Source: Paragonimus westermani
Lineage: Eukaryota > Platyhelminthes > Trematoda > Plagiorchiida > Troglotrematidae
Assembly: GCA_008508345.1 (NCBI GenBank)
Contig: QNGE01000884.1
Coordinates: 9,418-73,417 of the forward strand
DNA length: 64,000 bases
Direction of reading: 5' to 3'
In this document: positions 13,401-28,400 of the stretch, in pieces
How the letters are laid out: every line of letters begins with the position of its first letter
Position numbering within the stretch: position 1 is the stretch's first letter
Program-made: the position numbers and the translations under genes
Notes under the pieces: model-generated
Database searches by the model: none
What the model was told of the DNA's origin: nothing
The model's input: only the letters and a program-made list of their open reading frames with translations

Positions 13401-16400
13401 TGACCAAATTTCAGTGCGCAAGTGAACAGAACAACAACAGCATATCAAATTAATGGTCAGAGCTCAACACTGAACAACTAGTCATATGAAATTACAAAAG
13501 AAGACATGACCAAGCCGGTCGAAGTTCAAGGGCAGCGGTACATATCCCTTCAGGTGGATAGAAAAACCAAAGATAACTGAAATAACCAATCAGATTTCGA
13601 GTCACAAAGACAAAGGCAACAAAACGTAACCAGTAAGACTTCAAGTCGAAGGAGTAACTGGTCTGATTTCAGGTCACAAAGGTATCTCACGCTTTCATAT
13701 GAAAAACAGAACTCATAAAAGTTTATCAATTACAACACTCAGACTTATACGCTGAAACTCTTACGCTGTGATGATGTCGCCCCATATGGTAGTGGGTCAT
13801 TCCTTTTCTAATTGTCAAGCTGCATTGAAAAACAGCTTTGCATTTTCGACCGAAACTGTGAAAGTGGTTCTACAGAGGATTTTTTGTTTCAAGCATTATG
13901 ACCGGAAGAAAAAATGCCTGAGCTGCTTAATTCGGGTGTCTGTTTACATGAACACTTGAATTTGTTTAAGCCTTCGGGAACAATCGGAAGATGACCGATA
14001 CAAGCAAACCCGTGCAATCAACCATACGTCGAGAAATCGCTAACCTGAATCTGGTCAAATGGGACGTCGAAGGCAAAAGATTCGTTGTAGTACGGATTCA
14101 GCGTGTACTTTTTGATTGTGGTTTTTTTCTTCTTGATACGCTTTGCTCCAACCATGAGCGAAATTTTCACATACGGGTCTACAGGTGGGATAAAAAACAA
14201 AGGAACGCAGTCTAATTGGTCAGAAGATATCCGAATTACTATACCCAAGCCACTTTAGCTTACGCAACTGAGAAGTGTCGATTGATTCGTATACTTTGAG
14301 GGCTATAGAAAGACTGCGAGAATAAGTCTGTGCGTGTAACCAGACCAAGTATTAACAATGATGAATACATACCTTTGCTTATGTTTCACAAGGTATACAC
14401 TAATTATCATGTAATAAGATTGTTTCAAGGAAACACCACAACGACTAACTTGCGGTTTGCATGCTTAGTTATTCTGGATGGATAGTCTCAACTAATGAGA
14501 TGATTTACTAAATCGCATTTGGCGCACGCCGATCTGTTGAGTATTCTGGTGTTTCAACTAGATTCCTGTTTATCTTACCAGGCATTTATGGCGTTGGTTG
14601 TAATGAGCTTACATCCATCTCTTGAGAGAAGACTTTAATTGACTTGTACAGGTTTTGGGAAAATGCTTATTCCCTAATTCAACAGTCAGTTCTTCATTGC
14701 TATCAAAGTTTACCGGTTCACGTTATCATTAATTTCAGGCTTTGTACACTAATGTTTTACCAATACAAGCTGAGGAACTGTCGGGTGAAGAAATTTTCGG
14801 TCAGATTTATTAATTTTTCAATAAGTTCCTCTGCCGAATGTTACTTGAATTAATATTTTCATTTAGCAACCACCTGTCAGTAACCAACTACTTTGGTGTG
14901 ACATTCCTGAGAACTGTGCTGCCACCGGTAACCACATATCTGAATACTTATTCCGCAAATTGCGCTGACTTCTACTGATCTAATCGTCTTAACCGATTGC
15001 AGAATACGGAGCTTAAGCCGAACATTGCAAAATCGATATAGTTTGCAGGTCAGTCGACCAGGATCAGCGAAATCTAAAGTGTGGATGAAAGTGCGCGAGC
15101 CCTTATCCTACACTAGCGTCACTCCATATTTGTTAGTGCATCTCAGGGGTAGTAACCATGTTAACAAAGGCTCTCATTTCTGAGTAAATGTTGGCGCAAG
15201 AGGGCGCATTCACAGTCTAGCGAAAATCACAGTCGTTTTATTAAATCCACTACTTTGAGGTTCGACAGGGCGACGGGAAGCCGAGGTTAACTTTACAATA
15301 AGTAGCGAAAATGTTTTGGGGGTAAAATGACGGTGGCCACTTTTTACGAAAGCGTGACCAATTTTGGATTCCCGGAGATTTGCAAGTTCATCGCAGTTCC
15401 AGTTCGTCTTCTCCCTGGGTTGCTACATCGTAATAAAACCGCATGAATCGGTTAAACTTCTATCTTCTCCGATTGAACTTAGCAATAATCGTTCCTGTTT
15501 GCTCTTCGCTCACATTTACGGTCTACTGGTGTAATGGTCACCATGATCACAACCCTCCTAGCGTTCATCGTTCGCATAAGTTTGTATAGTAGGAACAAGG
15601 AAGGTATGAATTCAACATAGACTACAACATAATGGGCATGTTATGCCTGATTGCTGAACTTCTGAACATAGATCACCAGACTGCCCAAAAAGACAGAAAG
15701 TGCATTCAATAAAGTGGGGCTTAGTGGGTCTTCTGACTCGTGACAGAAACGTTCAAGCGATGACACGTTTTGTGCAATGCAATGGACGAATCTTACTGTC
15801 AGAGATTACTTACAACCTCTCTGCTGTGGCAGGTTTTTCACTTCATATGTCCTCTTCCAGCTCTATTTGGATAGAAACATTTCGAAGTAAACGGCACGAA
15901 GACACAGTGTGGGTCTGCATGGACATCGCCCCAGTGGGTATTCTGCTACTTTTGAAATGACCGGAGAACAGTGAGCTACGTAAGCTTGCGACTTCAAATA
16001 TGGAAGTGGAGTGGTCTACTCAATTGTTATTTGGAATGAGGAGAATAAAGTCCACGTGTTGAACGTCCTGACACCCCAGATAATCAGGTAATGCACAGAT
16101 GAGTACGTTCCAGCCGGAGTTCATATCAGGAGATGACTTGGGACCGCTTTTGTGCAGAAAGCCTTGAACCACTTCGCCATATTGGGAGAAAGACGACCAA
16201 TAATGCTCAGATGACACTAAGAATCATCCTGAATACACCAGTGAATCAATTAGTCTTTCTGTATGACTGTGCACCTAGTCACACAGCTGTAAAGGTTCGT
16301 CGTTATTCCACCAAAGTTCCCTTTCAGCAACAATCTTAGCGGTCATAGAGGCCAGCCCTAAAGGATAATGAGCGTGTTCAGTCCGAGTTGAAGAAACGTT

Positions 16401-19400
16401 AATGAGGACCACGTTTTCAAATCATGCAAGATTTGAAAAGCAGCAACCGTGCAGTGAACTTCGCGCACAACTTGTACAAAAATATGCCGAAGTGAGAATA
16501 AAAAGTTACAGCACTGAAAACAGCAACATCTGCTATTAAATAAGTCAACTCCAAATTTCACTCGAACAAGTGCTTGAGTTTTGAGCATCCGAAGAACGTA
16601 CAGAATCTTATTCCCTTTTGTATAATTAGAATCTGTTATAATTTCAGGTAAAGCTGGGTCAACCGATCACCCCCGGAGGAGACAGTAATTGTCCTGTTAA
16701 CTCCAGTCAATCAACCCTCTACCAGCAGTTCTCTGCAGGTTGAAATCACAAAATTCATTAACCAGCTGAACGGTGTTTTGATTACTGATGAGTGGTAGAG
16801 GATTTTGGTTCCCATAAAAATTGAACATCATTCGCCATTGACGAAAGCCGTGGAAGTCGTTATCAACTTGACAAGGCCGATCGGACAGAATTTTTCAATA
16901 TACAAGCTAAAACAACCTATATTAACGACAGGTACAGTAGGCTTCACAAAGCACGCATGGTTTTCGGTGATTATGTGATTTTTATCCGATTTCAAGAAGA
17001 AAATTTCTGGCATCTGCTGTGACATGACCGGGTTTTAAGGATTAGTAATTTCCATCCCGGAAAATCCTGCAATGCTTATTTGTCTTCTGCATACCTTAAT
17101 CGACTCCACAAGACGGAAACATGACTGTGCTCACCGGTGATAGGTTCGATCTCCTAACAAGATTCGTAGCTCCTATGTTAAGACACATGTCCTGCAAAGT
17201 AGGCTGCCTCGGCGGTGTCTAATTGCCATCGATTGTAGAGATGCAGTCGGTGCGAGGGAGTTGTTATGACAACGTCAAGCTTGTGCTGGGGCAAATCGCG
17301 TTTCGGAGAACGCCCTAAATAATTCAGGGGATGGTAAACTAGTTAAAGGAATTGTTACATAAAGGGAATGGTATCATGTCGGACCACTAGGCGTTTTCGT
17401 TAAAAAAGCAACGTTGCTTAGCACTTGTGAAGATACAGGGCCAGTTGTGTTGAGGTTTTTCGGGTTTTCTTCCGCGGCGTCTGTTTATTGTCTAAAATAA
17501 CTAATTGTTATATTCACAAGGTAGCTTGGAAAAAGCCGCGGTATGAATTCAACTCACTTACTCTTTTCACCCATAAACCTATGACCGGCTTGTGAACCAG
17601 AAAACACTAACCAATACAAATATCTACGTTGTGCGTGGCGTCCGCAGCTAGACGTACAACAGGCGAACGTTGACCATCACACAGGTTTAATATGTTAAAC
17701 TATTTACGTGCTATCGGTCAACAAGTCTTCAAAGTACTTTAGAACCTGTGAGTTGTGGTCATTCGACTGAACTGTTGGTATGAAATGCAACGGATAAATT
17801 CTGTGCGACAGTAGACGTCACGTTTCGTCGTCGCCGAGTGCGGCCTGCTAACAGTGAACTGTAAACGTTACTCATCATAGAATCTTGTAGAACAAAAGAG
17901 CAGTTTGGTAGTGTGCCGGGAAGCACACAGGGCTATAAACCATAACACCTGCTCATACTTAGGGCCAAAGTATGCCATTTAAAAAGTACACGTTGAACGG
18001 GGCGCGCGAATGATTAGTACGACTTATCGATCGTCGAGGCTGCCCTCGACATTCATTCAAGCTGTCACGATCAATGACGTGCGCACTGCGATGTACACAT
18101 AAATTGATTCGTTCAACACACAGCCGTAATTGGCAACGCCTATACAGTTCATATCTACCAAAGTCAGAACTTGTCTGCGTTCCAGTGAACTTTTAACCAT
18201 GTGACTTGACAATACTGCCCAGACAGTCGATTTTGACTAGATCAAAATCTGGACGGGATATGCAATTACGAATGACAAAAAAACTGTGCATTAGTCGGCA
18301 ACATATTTCAAGGTAACTGACCCTCTGAAGCTCGCCCACAGAACTGACCATAATAATCATGACTGATTGTTAGCCATCACTTGTCCTTCGTGCTCCGAGT
18401 CTCAGATTACGAAGAGGCAAAGTAGATCTCAGATTGTTGGTCCGGATGTTCTTGCAACGTCTAACATAGCTCTGTGTACGGTCTCTTATCGCCCAAATCA
18501 TTCTTGTTTTTTGTATCTCTCAGTCAAAAAAGATACATGTGTGAGGCAACTGGGTTAACTCAATACACTATTGAAGCCTCATCTTAATACATTTAGTGAC
18601 TTTAAATCTTGTGAACTCACGTAGGTTATGAGTGGAATCAGAGGTGCTCAGACTTCTCGTAGTCAGTACACACGTATCTTGTCTGATGCCGATTATTTCA
18701 CTCCGATTACCTCCACAGAGAACTTTAAAACTTAGGTCCATTACCGGACATTTGATACATCAATGTACCGTTTTCTTTCTAACATTTCACACTTATTTGA
18801 AAGAATCGAGTGTACTGTGTGAAATGTCTTGTAAAAAGACATTTCGTTTGCTTCTCATCAACTACCACAGCAAAAGTAGCGCAAAATGTTCACATTGGGT
18901 TGACATAGCAACGTATACGAAGACGTTACGTTCGTCAGTGGCAAAACGATGACGTTCTGGTCGCATTGACATGATGGCCTCATTGTTAATAGCGCTGATT
19001 GTGGAACTCTCAAGAAATACGGATCAAAGGTCAAGTGGTGCAAGTTGATGGATACAGTAACTTGGATGCTGAAAATTAGGATGGCAGGGATCAAGCTAAA
19101 CTCTGGTTACGTCCTAAGTAAATGCGGGGAAGAGAAGAGGAAGATGGAGCAAAAGAAAATAAAAGTTACTGAGGCAAAGCAAGACAAATGATTTTTTTCT
19201 GCACACAAAGAACAGGGTTGGCTTGGCGAATTGTCACAGCCTCTGCAAATTTCATACGGTGTCATAATTTTGAACGGCCCCTTGTTTAGAATGTCGTAGC
19301 TTCATCCGCTTTGTATACAGCTTCCTTTGTGTATGTGGTAATAGTGCTATACGAAGTTCTGTTCGTCAGATCAGTCAACCACCTGAGGATGTGTTTGGTG

Positions 19401-22400
19401 ATTCGTGACGTACCAACGATGTATTCACTTCATCTCTTGTCGCTATGTCCATCAACCGTAAATAGCCTGTACCGTTTGTCCTGTAGTAACCTGAAAATTT
19501 TATTCGCGGAAGTCAATTTTTCAGAATCTGATTCTTAATTTATCCAAATTCACTTCTTTCATGTACACCACATAACAACGGTTTGACAACCCTGATTACG
19601 TTAAGTCACCGCTGCTGCTGAGCAAGACTGATCCTGCTGAACATGGGTTACGCAAGCTTCACAGAGGGCTATTGCCTGTGGTTTGAATCAGCTTGTATGT
19701 GATGAGTGGGCTGACCGTCTCGGTCTGACTGAATGTTGAGGGCAAACACAAGAACAACATTTTACTCGTGAATTTTAAGGAGGAGGGCTTTTGGCCCCGT
19801 GTACAGTTCTGGTTTTATTGTGGTTTAGTTAGAAAGAATCTGCCATGCGTCGTATTTTGTGGTTCCACTTACTTTTGCAAATAATGTGGGTTGCATTTTG
19901 AAAACCAAAGACAGTTGCCTGTGCAACTTGATGACCTTGAATCGACCGCAGTCAGAGTGCGCAATTCCAGTTTGCTACCCCACAACGACTTAATTTCCTG
20001 TCTGTTTGACTTATCTGACCAAAGGTCGACGACGACCTATCCACTCGCGTACGCAGGCAACGGTAGTATTTCGATATAGTCTTATGTGGAGTCCCGTTCT
20101 ATCCCATTCTGGTCTGAACTCTCGGCTTGTTTTTCGCGGTATATTTCTGGTTACGTTTCTATGGCTGCACTGATTCAAAAACACGAAGGACAATCTTTGC
20201 CATATTGTCACCAAAATAAAAGTCTCATTGGATTTCCAGCGTCTTGTTTTTGATCAAGCTGGTGTTCTGCTTACCTGAAAGTCCACCAACATCCATCTTT
20301 TTCAAATTTTTCGCCTCCAGGATGTTGACATTCAGACGACCTGATGTTGGAACGTAGCGTAGCGAGAAGCAAATATCTCCCAGACGATTTTCCTGAATTC
20401 GAGGATACAGAGAACGTTTTTTAAAAAAAGAAATGTAATTCGGTTCACTTGCTCTGAGCTGAAGTTGGTTCACACAGATTGCAGAATGCACATTCACAAA
20501 AATTAAAACAATTTCCGGGGAAAGGTATCAAGTTTCCGCATTATTTTGCGGAGTTAACGAGAGTGCAAAACATTTCGAAAGACTCACTCTTCGTGTTTAT
20601 ATTGCGAAATGTCGGAGTATGAACAGATGTATCAAGCAGGTATGGAGTGAAGTTAGTTACCTGCGAACTCGTGTCTACAGGAATATAGGCGTTAATGGTG
20701 CGTCATGATGAGAACGAAATGTAAGTTAGCTACTTTCTTTGAGTATTAAGGCCCAAGGGCTCAGCTCATTACGGAAACTGCGATTAGAAATGGGCGGTGT
20801 TCAAACTGTAAGTTTTACTTTTCTCTCACATTGTGTAATGCACCTATACGTAAGCTAATTTCTGAACATGGAGGATGTGACCAAAATTGAGCGGTGTTCA
20901 TTCTAAATTTACTAGCACCCTTGTTCCCTCGATCAGTCTCCATGAGCCGCCGGACATGATTTGAGTACATCGCAGCCATGATCAATTTAGGTGCGTGGTT
21001 AGTTTGTGTCTGAAACTGTCTGATTTCCAGTTAAAATCTTTTACCGAGTCTTTTGACTTCATCCACCGGATTAATTTTGGTTTGTTGCAAGCTAGGTAGG
21101 AGTCATGTGCTTATCATCACAAAAATTATCCGAACAAAAAAATATTATTCTGCATACAAACCGTCTTTGACATATTTTAGACCATCACGTGAGCAATAGA
21201 GTTGTCCTATTTGAACGCTGGGCTACACTGGCTTGTGAATAGTGCACGGATCGCTCGATTGCCTCGAGAGGAGATACGGTATCAATCTTTTTGTCTCAGC
21301 TGATAACCCCACGATTAGATGTGATACCTCAATAATGTTTATGATTGGATCGGTAGCGTAGTGTTTAACATGAATATCTCTGGAGAAAGTGGACCGGTGT
21401 TCAAGTCGCACTTCTACCAAAGATATACACTACCAATTAGTTTAGAGAAAAGTGGAACTCTGGTTGGGTTCTTTTTTCGACGAGCAACAGGCATGGATCT
21501 ATAAGAATAGAACAGCGTGAGAAAACTGTGGGTTTTCAAGTTATTCAGATCAAATTCCTCGGTATTTACCACTAAACAGAAAGTATTGGACAGTGCTAGC
21601 GTGGAGACAGGGTCAAATATTCAGAAAAGCAAAGTATGAGTCATCATTGCTATGAGTATAGATAAGCATATGACACATTGGTGAACGGGGTGATTTCGGT
21701 AACTTAGAATTATCTCAAAGTAGACTATTCACTCTAGCTATAATCACGTTGGAAGAACAGACTTACCGAACCTGCTGCGTTCGTACATGCACACTTCTGG
21801 ACTCAAAGACTGAACAGTGACCGCTTCAAGTGTGGACTTTAAGTCTGCACCCTGAGATAAATTATCAAGACCCAAACCAGTCTTTTGAACATACAATGTA
21901 CGCAACTTTTCGAAGTCATGGTTCGTAAGGATATTTGGACGTATAACGTTACGAGTTTCTTCTGAATGATTTTTATATAATCTTGAATAACCATGTGATA
22001 CATGAGCGTAGATGATCTTTTAGTACTTATTTACGTGTCAAGACGTGGCAACATATGCGTTTGAGCATTCACCCAATCCGAGTGTTACTACAGCAATCAA
22101 AATGTGTCCTTTTTATTGCCTCCTATACAGCACTATTTCAGGTGATAAAATTTTCACAGCGAAATATTTTAGTGCGCTACCTCAACAGTACGAGTCGTGG
22201 ACTATGTAACTTACTGTTGTCATAAAGTGGAAAACGTCGAATGTCGATGAGGTTGTTAACACGGATTATTCAACCGATCTCAAGAAGTTGGCATGAAAAG
22301 AAACCTGTTCGCTGATTGGTCGAAAAATGAAGAGGATGTTCTATTCATAATCAAGACGAAATCCAACTGCACTTTGGTGACCGAATGTTTTGTTTGACAC

Positions 22401-25400
22401 TTCAATATAATTGTCGTACTCAGTTGCGAGAAAAATCAGTTCCGATTGACCACATTCAAAGTTTGGCCCAATGAATCATAAATAATGAAGTGAATGCGTT
22501 AATGATGAAAGATGGGCAGTAGTTTCCGGTCAAGTTTCAGTGGGTCGAAATTCACCTTTCGAAATGCGCAAAACATGCTTCTCGTACGACTTGACTTGAC
22601 CTACATCCTAGAAAAAGTGTCAGATTTGACAATCTATGTCAGCTCACTGAAAAGATTTTGTCGTCATTAGCTGCGTCATGCAACGGAGTGATGTAACATT
22701 ACACACAATATCCAGGTATTAAAAGTGCTTAGTTTTTCACAGAATTAAAGTTTTGAACAGTCTGCATGCTTCTAATATCTAGACCGGTTTGAGAACCATA
22801 AGAGACTACTAACTCCCCAGAGAGGTTGTGGCTGGTACTACTGTGATTAGTTTTCATAACTAAACTCATTAAGAAATGGTTCCACACATGTCATGATAAG
22901 CGACTTCTTTAAACACTACAACACTAAAGTTGATTCCTTCCGATAGTACACTGAAACAACTTGCACGACACAGCACTTGTCGTCACAACCCTTCTGGGAG
23001 TCGATGGTATATTTGGTGTAAGTTATTCATCATTGATTTCTATCTACCAGTCTATTTCCTTCTGAAGTCTACAGATCTAAGTTAAACAAATCAAACGATA
23101 CACCAACCTTTCTTTTGTAACGCGACTTGCAAATGTGGTTATGGATAAGTTTTGTGCATATTCGCTTGTCTACTCCTATTTGGCACAATTTTATTGAAGT
23201 AACTTCTTTCGGAACACGTCTTTTTTAGGTGCCAGAACTGAGTAACTTATCCGTAGGACTGAGTAAGAATCCGAATTGTATGTGTAGTTACAACAGAGGT
23301 ATCGTCGGCTTACAAGTTCGAAAAACGGCCAGCATATTATAGTGTACAAACTGATCATTTCTGCAATGGCCTGGGGGGTTTATTGCAAGACATCCATTAC
23401 AAAGTTGTAAAAATTCAGAACGAACACAAACACTACTTTCCACAGCTGCCACACATTCATGTTCCCTCTAGTAGTGCAGCCACCTTCTTGTTAGTGATAG
23501 ACCGCGCTTATTGTAGAATACACATTCCCAATAGTCGCTTTTAATCCCTGGTCTTCTTAGGGTTGCGACCTGCCCTTTGGCTTCCTCGCGTAAGCATCGT
23601 GCTCACTAACGAAGCTACATGTTTGGATGAAAAGATGGCGCAAACTTTATGAACGGGCCATTTAAGAAGGAAACCTTTTGGTTTCAAAACCATAATCTTT
23701 TATGACCACCCCCTTCATGATCTTCGTATGGGCATTTTGATTATTTTACGTATAATTTTAAATTATGCTTTGCATAGTAAACAGATCTATGAAAATCTAA
23801 TTAAGTTACTGACATTGAAGTTACGACCGATTCAGATATCTCTCGATTATTACTAGTGAGCAGTAGTGAAAATTTCTTGGCTACGAGACGATTCATTGAG
23901 AAATGCATGTAATGGATAGGTTCGAACTGAGGGCAGATGTCATATGCCTCCACGTGGCGTTCACTCTATCAAGTCACTACCGGAGACTGGAAATTTCACA
24001 TCAGGACTTTGCAGACCAATCACCCTAAAGTTTATCCAGTTTTCACCGTATAAGCCATGGAGTATATTATCATCTTAAGGTTGTCTTGAATGCCTACCAA
24101 TGGTATCCATTAACACAGTTCTTACGCACCAGCAGTACCTTATTAAAGAGTAGCGTAGCACATTTGCTAGTTGGGTGACCCGCTGAGGTTTACTTTTGTC
24201 AGCTATCGTCAAAATCACAGGCTGATATCAGTTTAGTGAAATACATGTAATCTTATCAAAGTTAACAGCGTTTTGAATACGTTTCACTTATTAATGCTGT
24301 TCATTTTTGAGATTCGCCCTGATTTTTGGTTCACTAGTTGGCTAAAACTTTTATCAATATGATAGACGACTATGCTCTTGGACATCGGAACTCTGGCATC
24401 TCATACTGAAAACGTTTCCGTACTCTGTCGAGCATTTCCCACGATCAATATTTTCAACCTGATTTATGTGTTCTTCACCGCTTGATCCGTCATAATTAAA
24501 ACATTTTACTCGTGGTCTCCTATTCAGGAGAGTAAAACAGGATTTGCTGCAACGCCTGAAGTTGAAATACCCCACGAGACTGCGTGAAAGTAACGTTTTC
24601 TATTCACAAATTAATTCAACCATCTGCTGATCCAAAAAACTCTTCCAAGTGTTTACGAGATGGGGATGATTTTCAGAAGAAGGGTGTCCTGTGAATTGTT
24701 ACAGTTAACATTTTTTTAAAAACAGAAGCAGAACGTTAACGGTTCGTGGTTATCTCATAATCCAATTGACATAAACAATTTCAGTACTGCAGCCTCTGTA
24801 GTAAGGTTTACTTTGACATAGGTTACCCTTCGCAACTGTTAGCATTGTTCACTCTGAGTATTCTGCCAAAGAAAGAAATTGGAAGGTATCAAACAGTGGA
24901 TGACTTCTGAAAAGTCCTTCCGAAAAGCGTACATAGTTGTGACGCAGGAGATCAATTTTTGGTATGGAATTTAAGTGTAGTGAGATCAATAATTTGCACC
25001 ATAACTCCGCCATAGATTTTATCCGAGCCACCTGTTTGTTTTATCTGCTTGCACTATTTTTGAACCATCCCAATTACGTCCAATAGTTGGACAATCTGCC
25101 ATAGTTGCCAAGTCTGTGTGGCACGATATCAAAGTCCTGTATATCTAAAACTGTGAACGAAACGCCAAAGTTTCATGAGAGGAAGCCAACACCCACGATA
25201 CTTTGAAGGAAAGCGCTTGGGGGCTATGGGAAACAGGCATTAAGACCGAATGACTCGACTGATATTTACCGAGTGCATGAAGAGACTTAATAACAGAATA
25301 CGAGATAGAAGGACTGTTATTCCACTCCTGACTAATGGTTTTTCTGCATTCATACATTTGGAGCTCAGTGACAGGAAGATTGCTTTCATATAGTCGGATT

Positions 25401-28400
25401 CCACCCCATTGTTTCAGTTGCTGGATGTTGGTGTTAACATTGTCCTCAAGTCGATGCAACAAAAGCAACTGCTTCAGTATTTATTGAATTATCGCTTTCC
25501 GAAAGATTTTATACCAGTAGTTTCATGAAGACCTTTGAGTTAGATGTTATTCTAACTTCTTCACTGGGTAAACATTACAAATATTTTATTCTGGAGCCTG
25601 CTGTTTCATGAGGTGTGACCAGTAATTCTTGCACGTTGTTCTTTAAAAAGTGATGTGTGCTCAAAGAGAATGTAAGTACTGACTGTCGGAAGACGTGTTG
25701 GAGAAGCTGAATATAAACAGACTTTACTAATTTGTTATGGTTAACATAGGTACAATCTAGTGAAAATCTTTTGATTTACAAAGATGAAGTACTGGACGAT
25801 TTTCGCTGTCAACCCTATATAGAAATTGTTCCTTATTAGTTGTATTTTTTTCGTTTAACAACAATAAAACGGAACCGTACTGAATTACTTTCCAGGGACT
25901 ATCCTGTAGCCGCCTAAATTTCGTTAGCGGAACTAATAACAATTGTATATGACGGACGACTTTCGCAACCAATTGACGGAATAAGTGTGCTGTTGTTCCA
26001 ACCCTTATTGACTAAATGAGGCTGCCAACTGACAGGAAGAGCACAACCAACATAATTCAACTTTTTCAAATTCGCTAGTTATAATGGTGCGCCTTGGAAA
26101 GGAGAATGGTTTGTGGGGCCTTATAAAACTCTAGGTCTCAGGGCACTTTAGAGTAAACTGGAGTTGTGTTAGCGACCCCAAAAACGACCAGTTTTCCACA
26201 GTGCCAACCAGCAACAGTTTTTTACTGTGTTAATAATGTATACGTATAAGCATATAGGTCATGTTGGATTATCTATGCACGCAAAAATTCGGTGCATTAC
26301 AAGTCTGTCTTGGAATATGTCTGAGTGAACTACTTACGAGCTTTTACGAAGTAGCTGTTAGACTTTCTGTCTGACTGAATGGTAATCCGTAACTCCCGAT
26401 TAGCAGACTTGGCCGTTTCATCCACTCTGACCGATCGATCTCTTCAAATGCAGTCAGGCAAACCCATTTTGACGACAATCAGTTTACGCAATTCACCAGA
26501 CCAATGTTGATTGGATTTGTTTTTTTTTTAACCAAACTGCTGGAGGAACAAAAATTTTATAGTGGCAAACAAAAAACCTCCATGAACCGGAATGAATCAG
26601 TGTGGTTGCTTAATGTCGACGTATCACGCAACTCTCAAGGCATTTGTCAACTTGAGGCGGCTTGTGTAATGCCACACACGCAACCCGATCGAGTAAATTT
26701 CACAGAGCATCAGTTGTCCATTAAGCATAATTCTAATTTTGTCCACGGGTTGAGCTGTCATCCATTGGATGAACAGAAATAGTCTGTCCGATTGTGGCCG
26801 GATTTATACAGACTAAACAATGTTGAGTTACATCAATTTTTCATGAAAAATTCAACTGGCTTCTTTTCGAAAGTACTCAGTGAGATCTGAGATAGTTGAA
26901 CAGAACTGAGATTGTTGCATTATGTTTGACAGGCGACCACTCAGTTTGTGAATGAAATCGATAAACGTGTTAGCTCGTGGCTAATTTATCGTCTCACCCA
27001 CACTTATTTGTGGTTTCTCAGTGCTGATCAGACGTAGCCATCATAAACATGACTGACTAGGATTTAAATATTACACAGAAGATGTCGTCCACTGTGTGCA
27101 GATTTTGTTGGATCAGTACTAAGAAATCTTCGTACGACAAGTGGGTTTTCAGGGAACTTCAACTATTTCATTAAAGTTCCTCTCTTACAAACTTCAACGC
27201 GTGCAGTTGTTTGTTTGCTTGCTGAACCATGTTTTTTCAAGGTTTGTTGCCTCAACAGCAAATGGAACTCTTTATGGTAGTCTGTAAACGAACCATTCAT
27301 GATGTTGGTTTCTATCATAATCACTTTCGAAGGATGGCACAAAAGTTCTGAGTTAGATGACTCCAAATCCCACCAAGTCACATTAAATTGTTACACTGTT
27401 TTTTCATCCGCTGTTTTTGTTAACTTTGTTTTTTTACTACTTGTAGCATAATTTCCGGAGTCGTCAATACTATCAAAAAAACATCTCAGAGTGGAATGTC
27501 GGGTTCTCATTACTTTTTCATCTCTGATGAAGATTTTTCATGGATGTTAACCATCGCTTGTTGACTGCGCGCAAACCAGCGACCGAGCTTCACATTTTGC
27601 TGTAAAGCATGGGAATGTTAAATTGCATCGTTGAAGGAGACCTATTGAGTTGAATCTCTTTCAGAGTGGTTTGCTGAAACGAACTTTAGTGGAACAAGTA
27701 GACGTTTTGTAGAGATGTTCGAAAGTGTTGGACGACTGAGCTAGCAAACACTCCTGGTTTTTGAACCATATCCATCGTGAATATACGGTCATGTCCAAAG
27801 CAAGTGCTCGATAGGTGCCCAGAGTATTTTCATTAGGCTGAAACCAAGGCAATTCTGACACTCAGAAGTGAAACTTCAGAGCATGCAGATGATCTAGGGC
27901 CATTCTAGTGTATCATGAGGATACATATCACGGAGATAAAATAGGAATTCAGTGGTGTGTCTCCGAGACAGATAAACGATAAAAGCAATGGAAACACCAC
28001 GATTTTCCTCCTGCTCAAAAATGTAGAGAAGCGCTAAGTAACAACAAGTAAATGTACACTATGTTCCCCGATGCGGAAGGTGTGGCATCGATTACTCATA
28101 TGATACACAAGGTAAGAACCGCAGTTGTCTACTATGCTGAGTTGGACTGGTGGCCGATCCAATTTATTAGGGAAAAACAGAGTGGGGTGATGAGTTGCTC
28201 TGTTGTGATTACTCATGATAAAAGCGTCACATGCATTCGTAGGTTCCAGGACCCTAGTTACCCTACTCATTCTCCAGACTTGGCGCACAGTTCCTTTCTA
28301 CTATTCTCAAATTGGAATTGTGAGTCGAGATATAAACACTTCTTTTCTGACGAAGTGGTGAAGTCAGACACCAACGAGTGTTTGATCAAACGGCACGGAA

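Larger units (their letters stand above)
1461..14044 (-). other. Synaptotagmin last intron (12.6 kb)
   Basis: The donor is GTTAGC and the acceptor TTTAG. It contains the inverted SINE pair (1561-1996), one copy each of two dispersed repeats (3291-3558, 4897-5206) and a PLE endonuclease remnant (10803-11100). Stretches 1997-3290, 3559-4896, 5207-10802 and 11101-14044 show nothing I can name. Confidence 0.85.
14179..20274 (-). other. Synaptotagmin intron (6.1 kb)
   Basis: It contains a Tc1-like transposase remnant (about 15900-16560) and a SINE tail (16780-16845). Nothing recognised in 14179-15700 or 16846-20274. Confidence 0.85.

Noticed and set aside
28052..28234. Possibility that the whole open frame from 28052 is a mariner transposase
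   Set aside because: Only the part from about 28235 shows family motifs; earlier residues do not align with the catalytic core.
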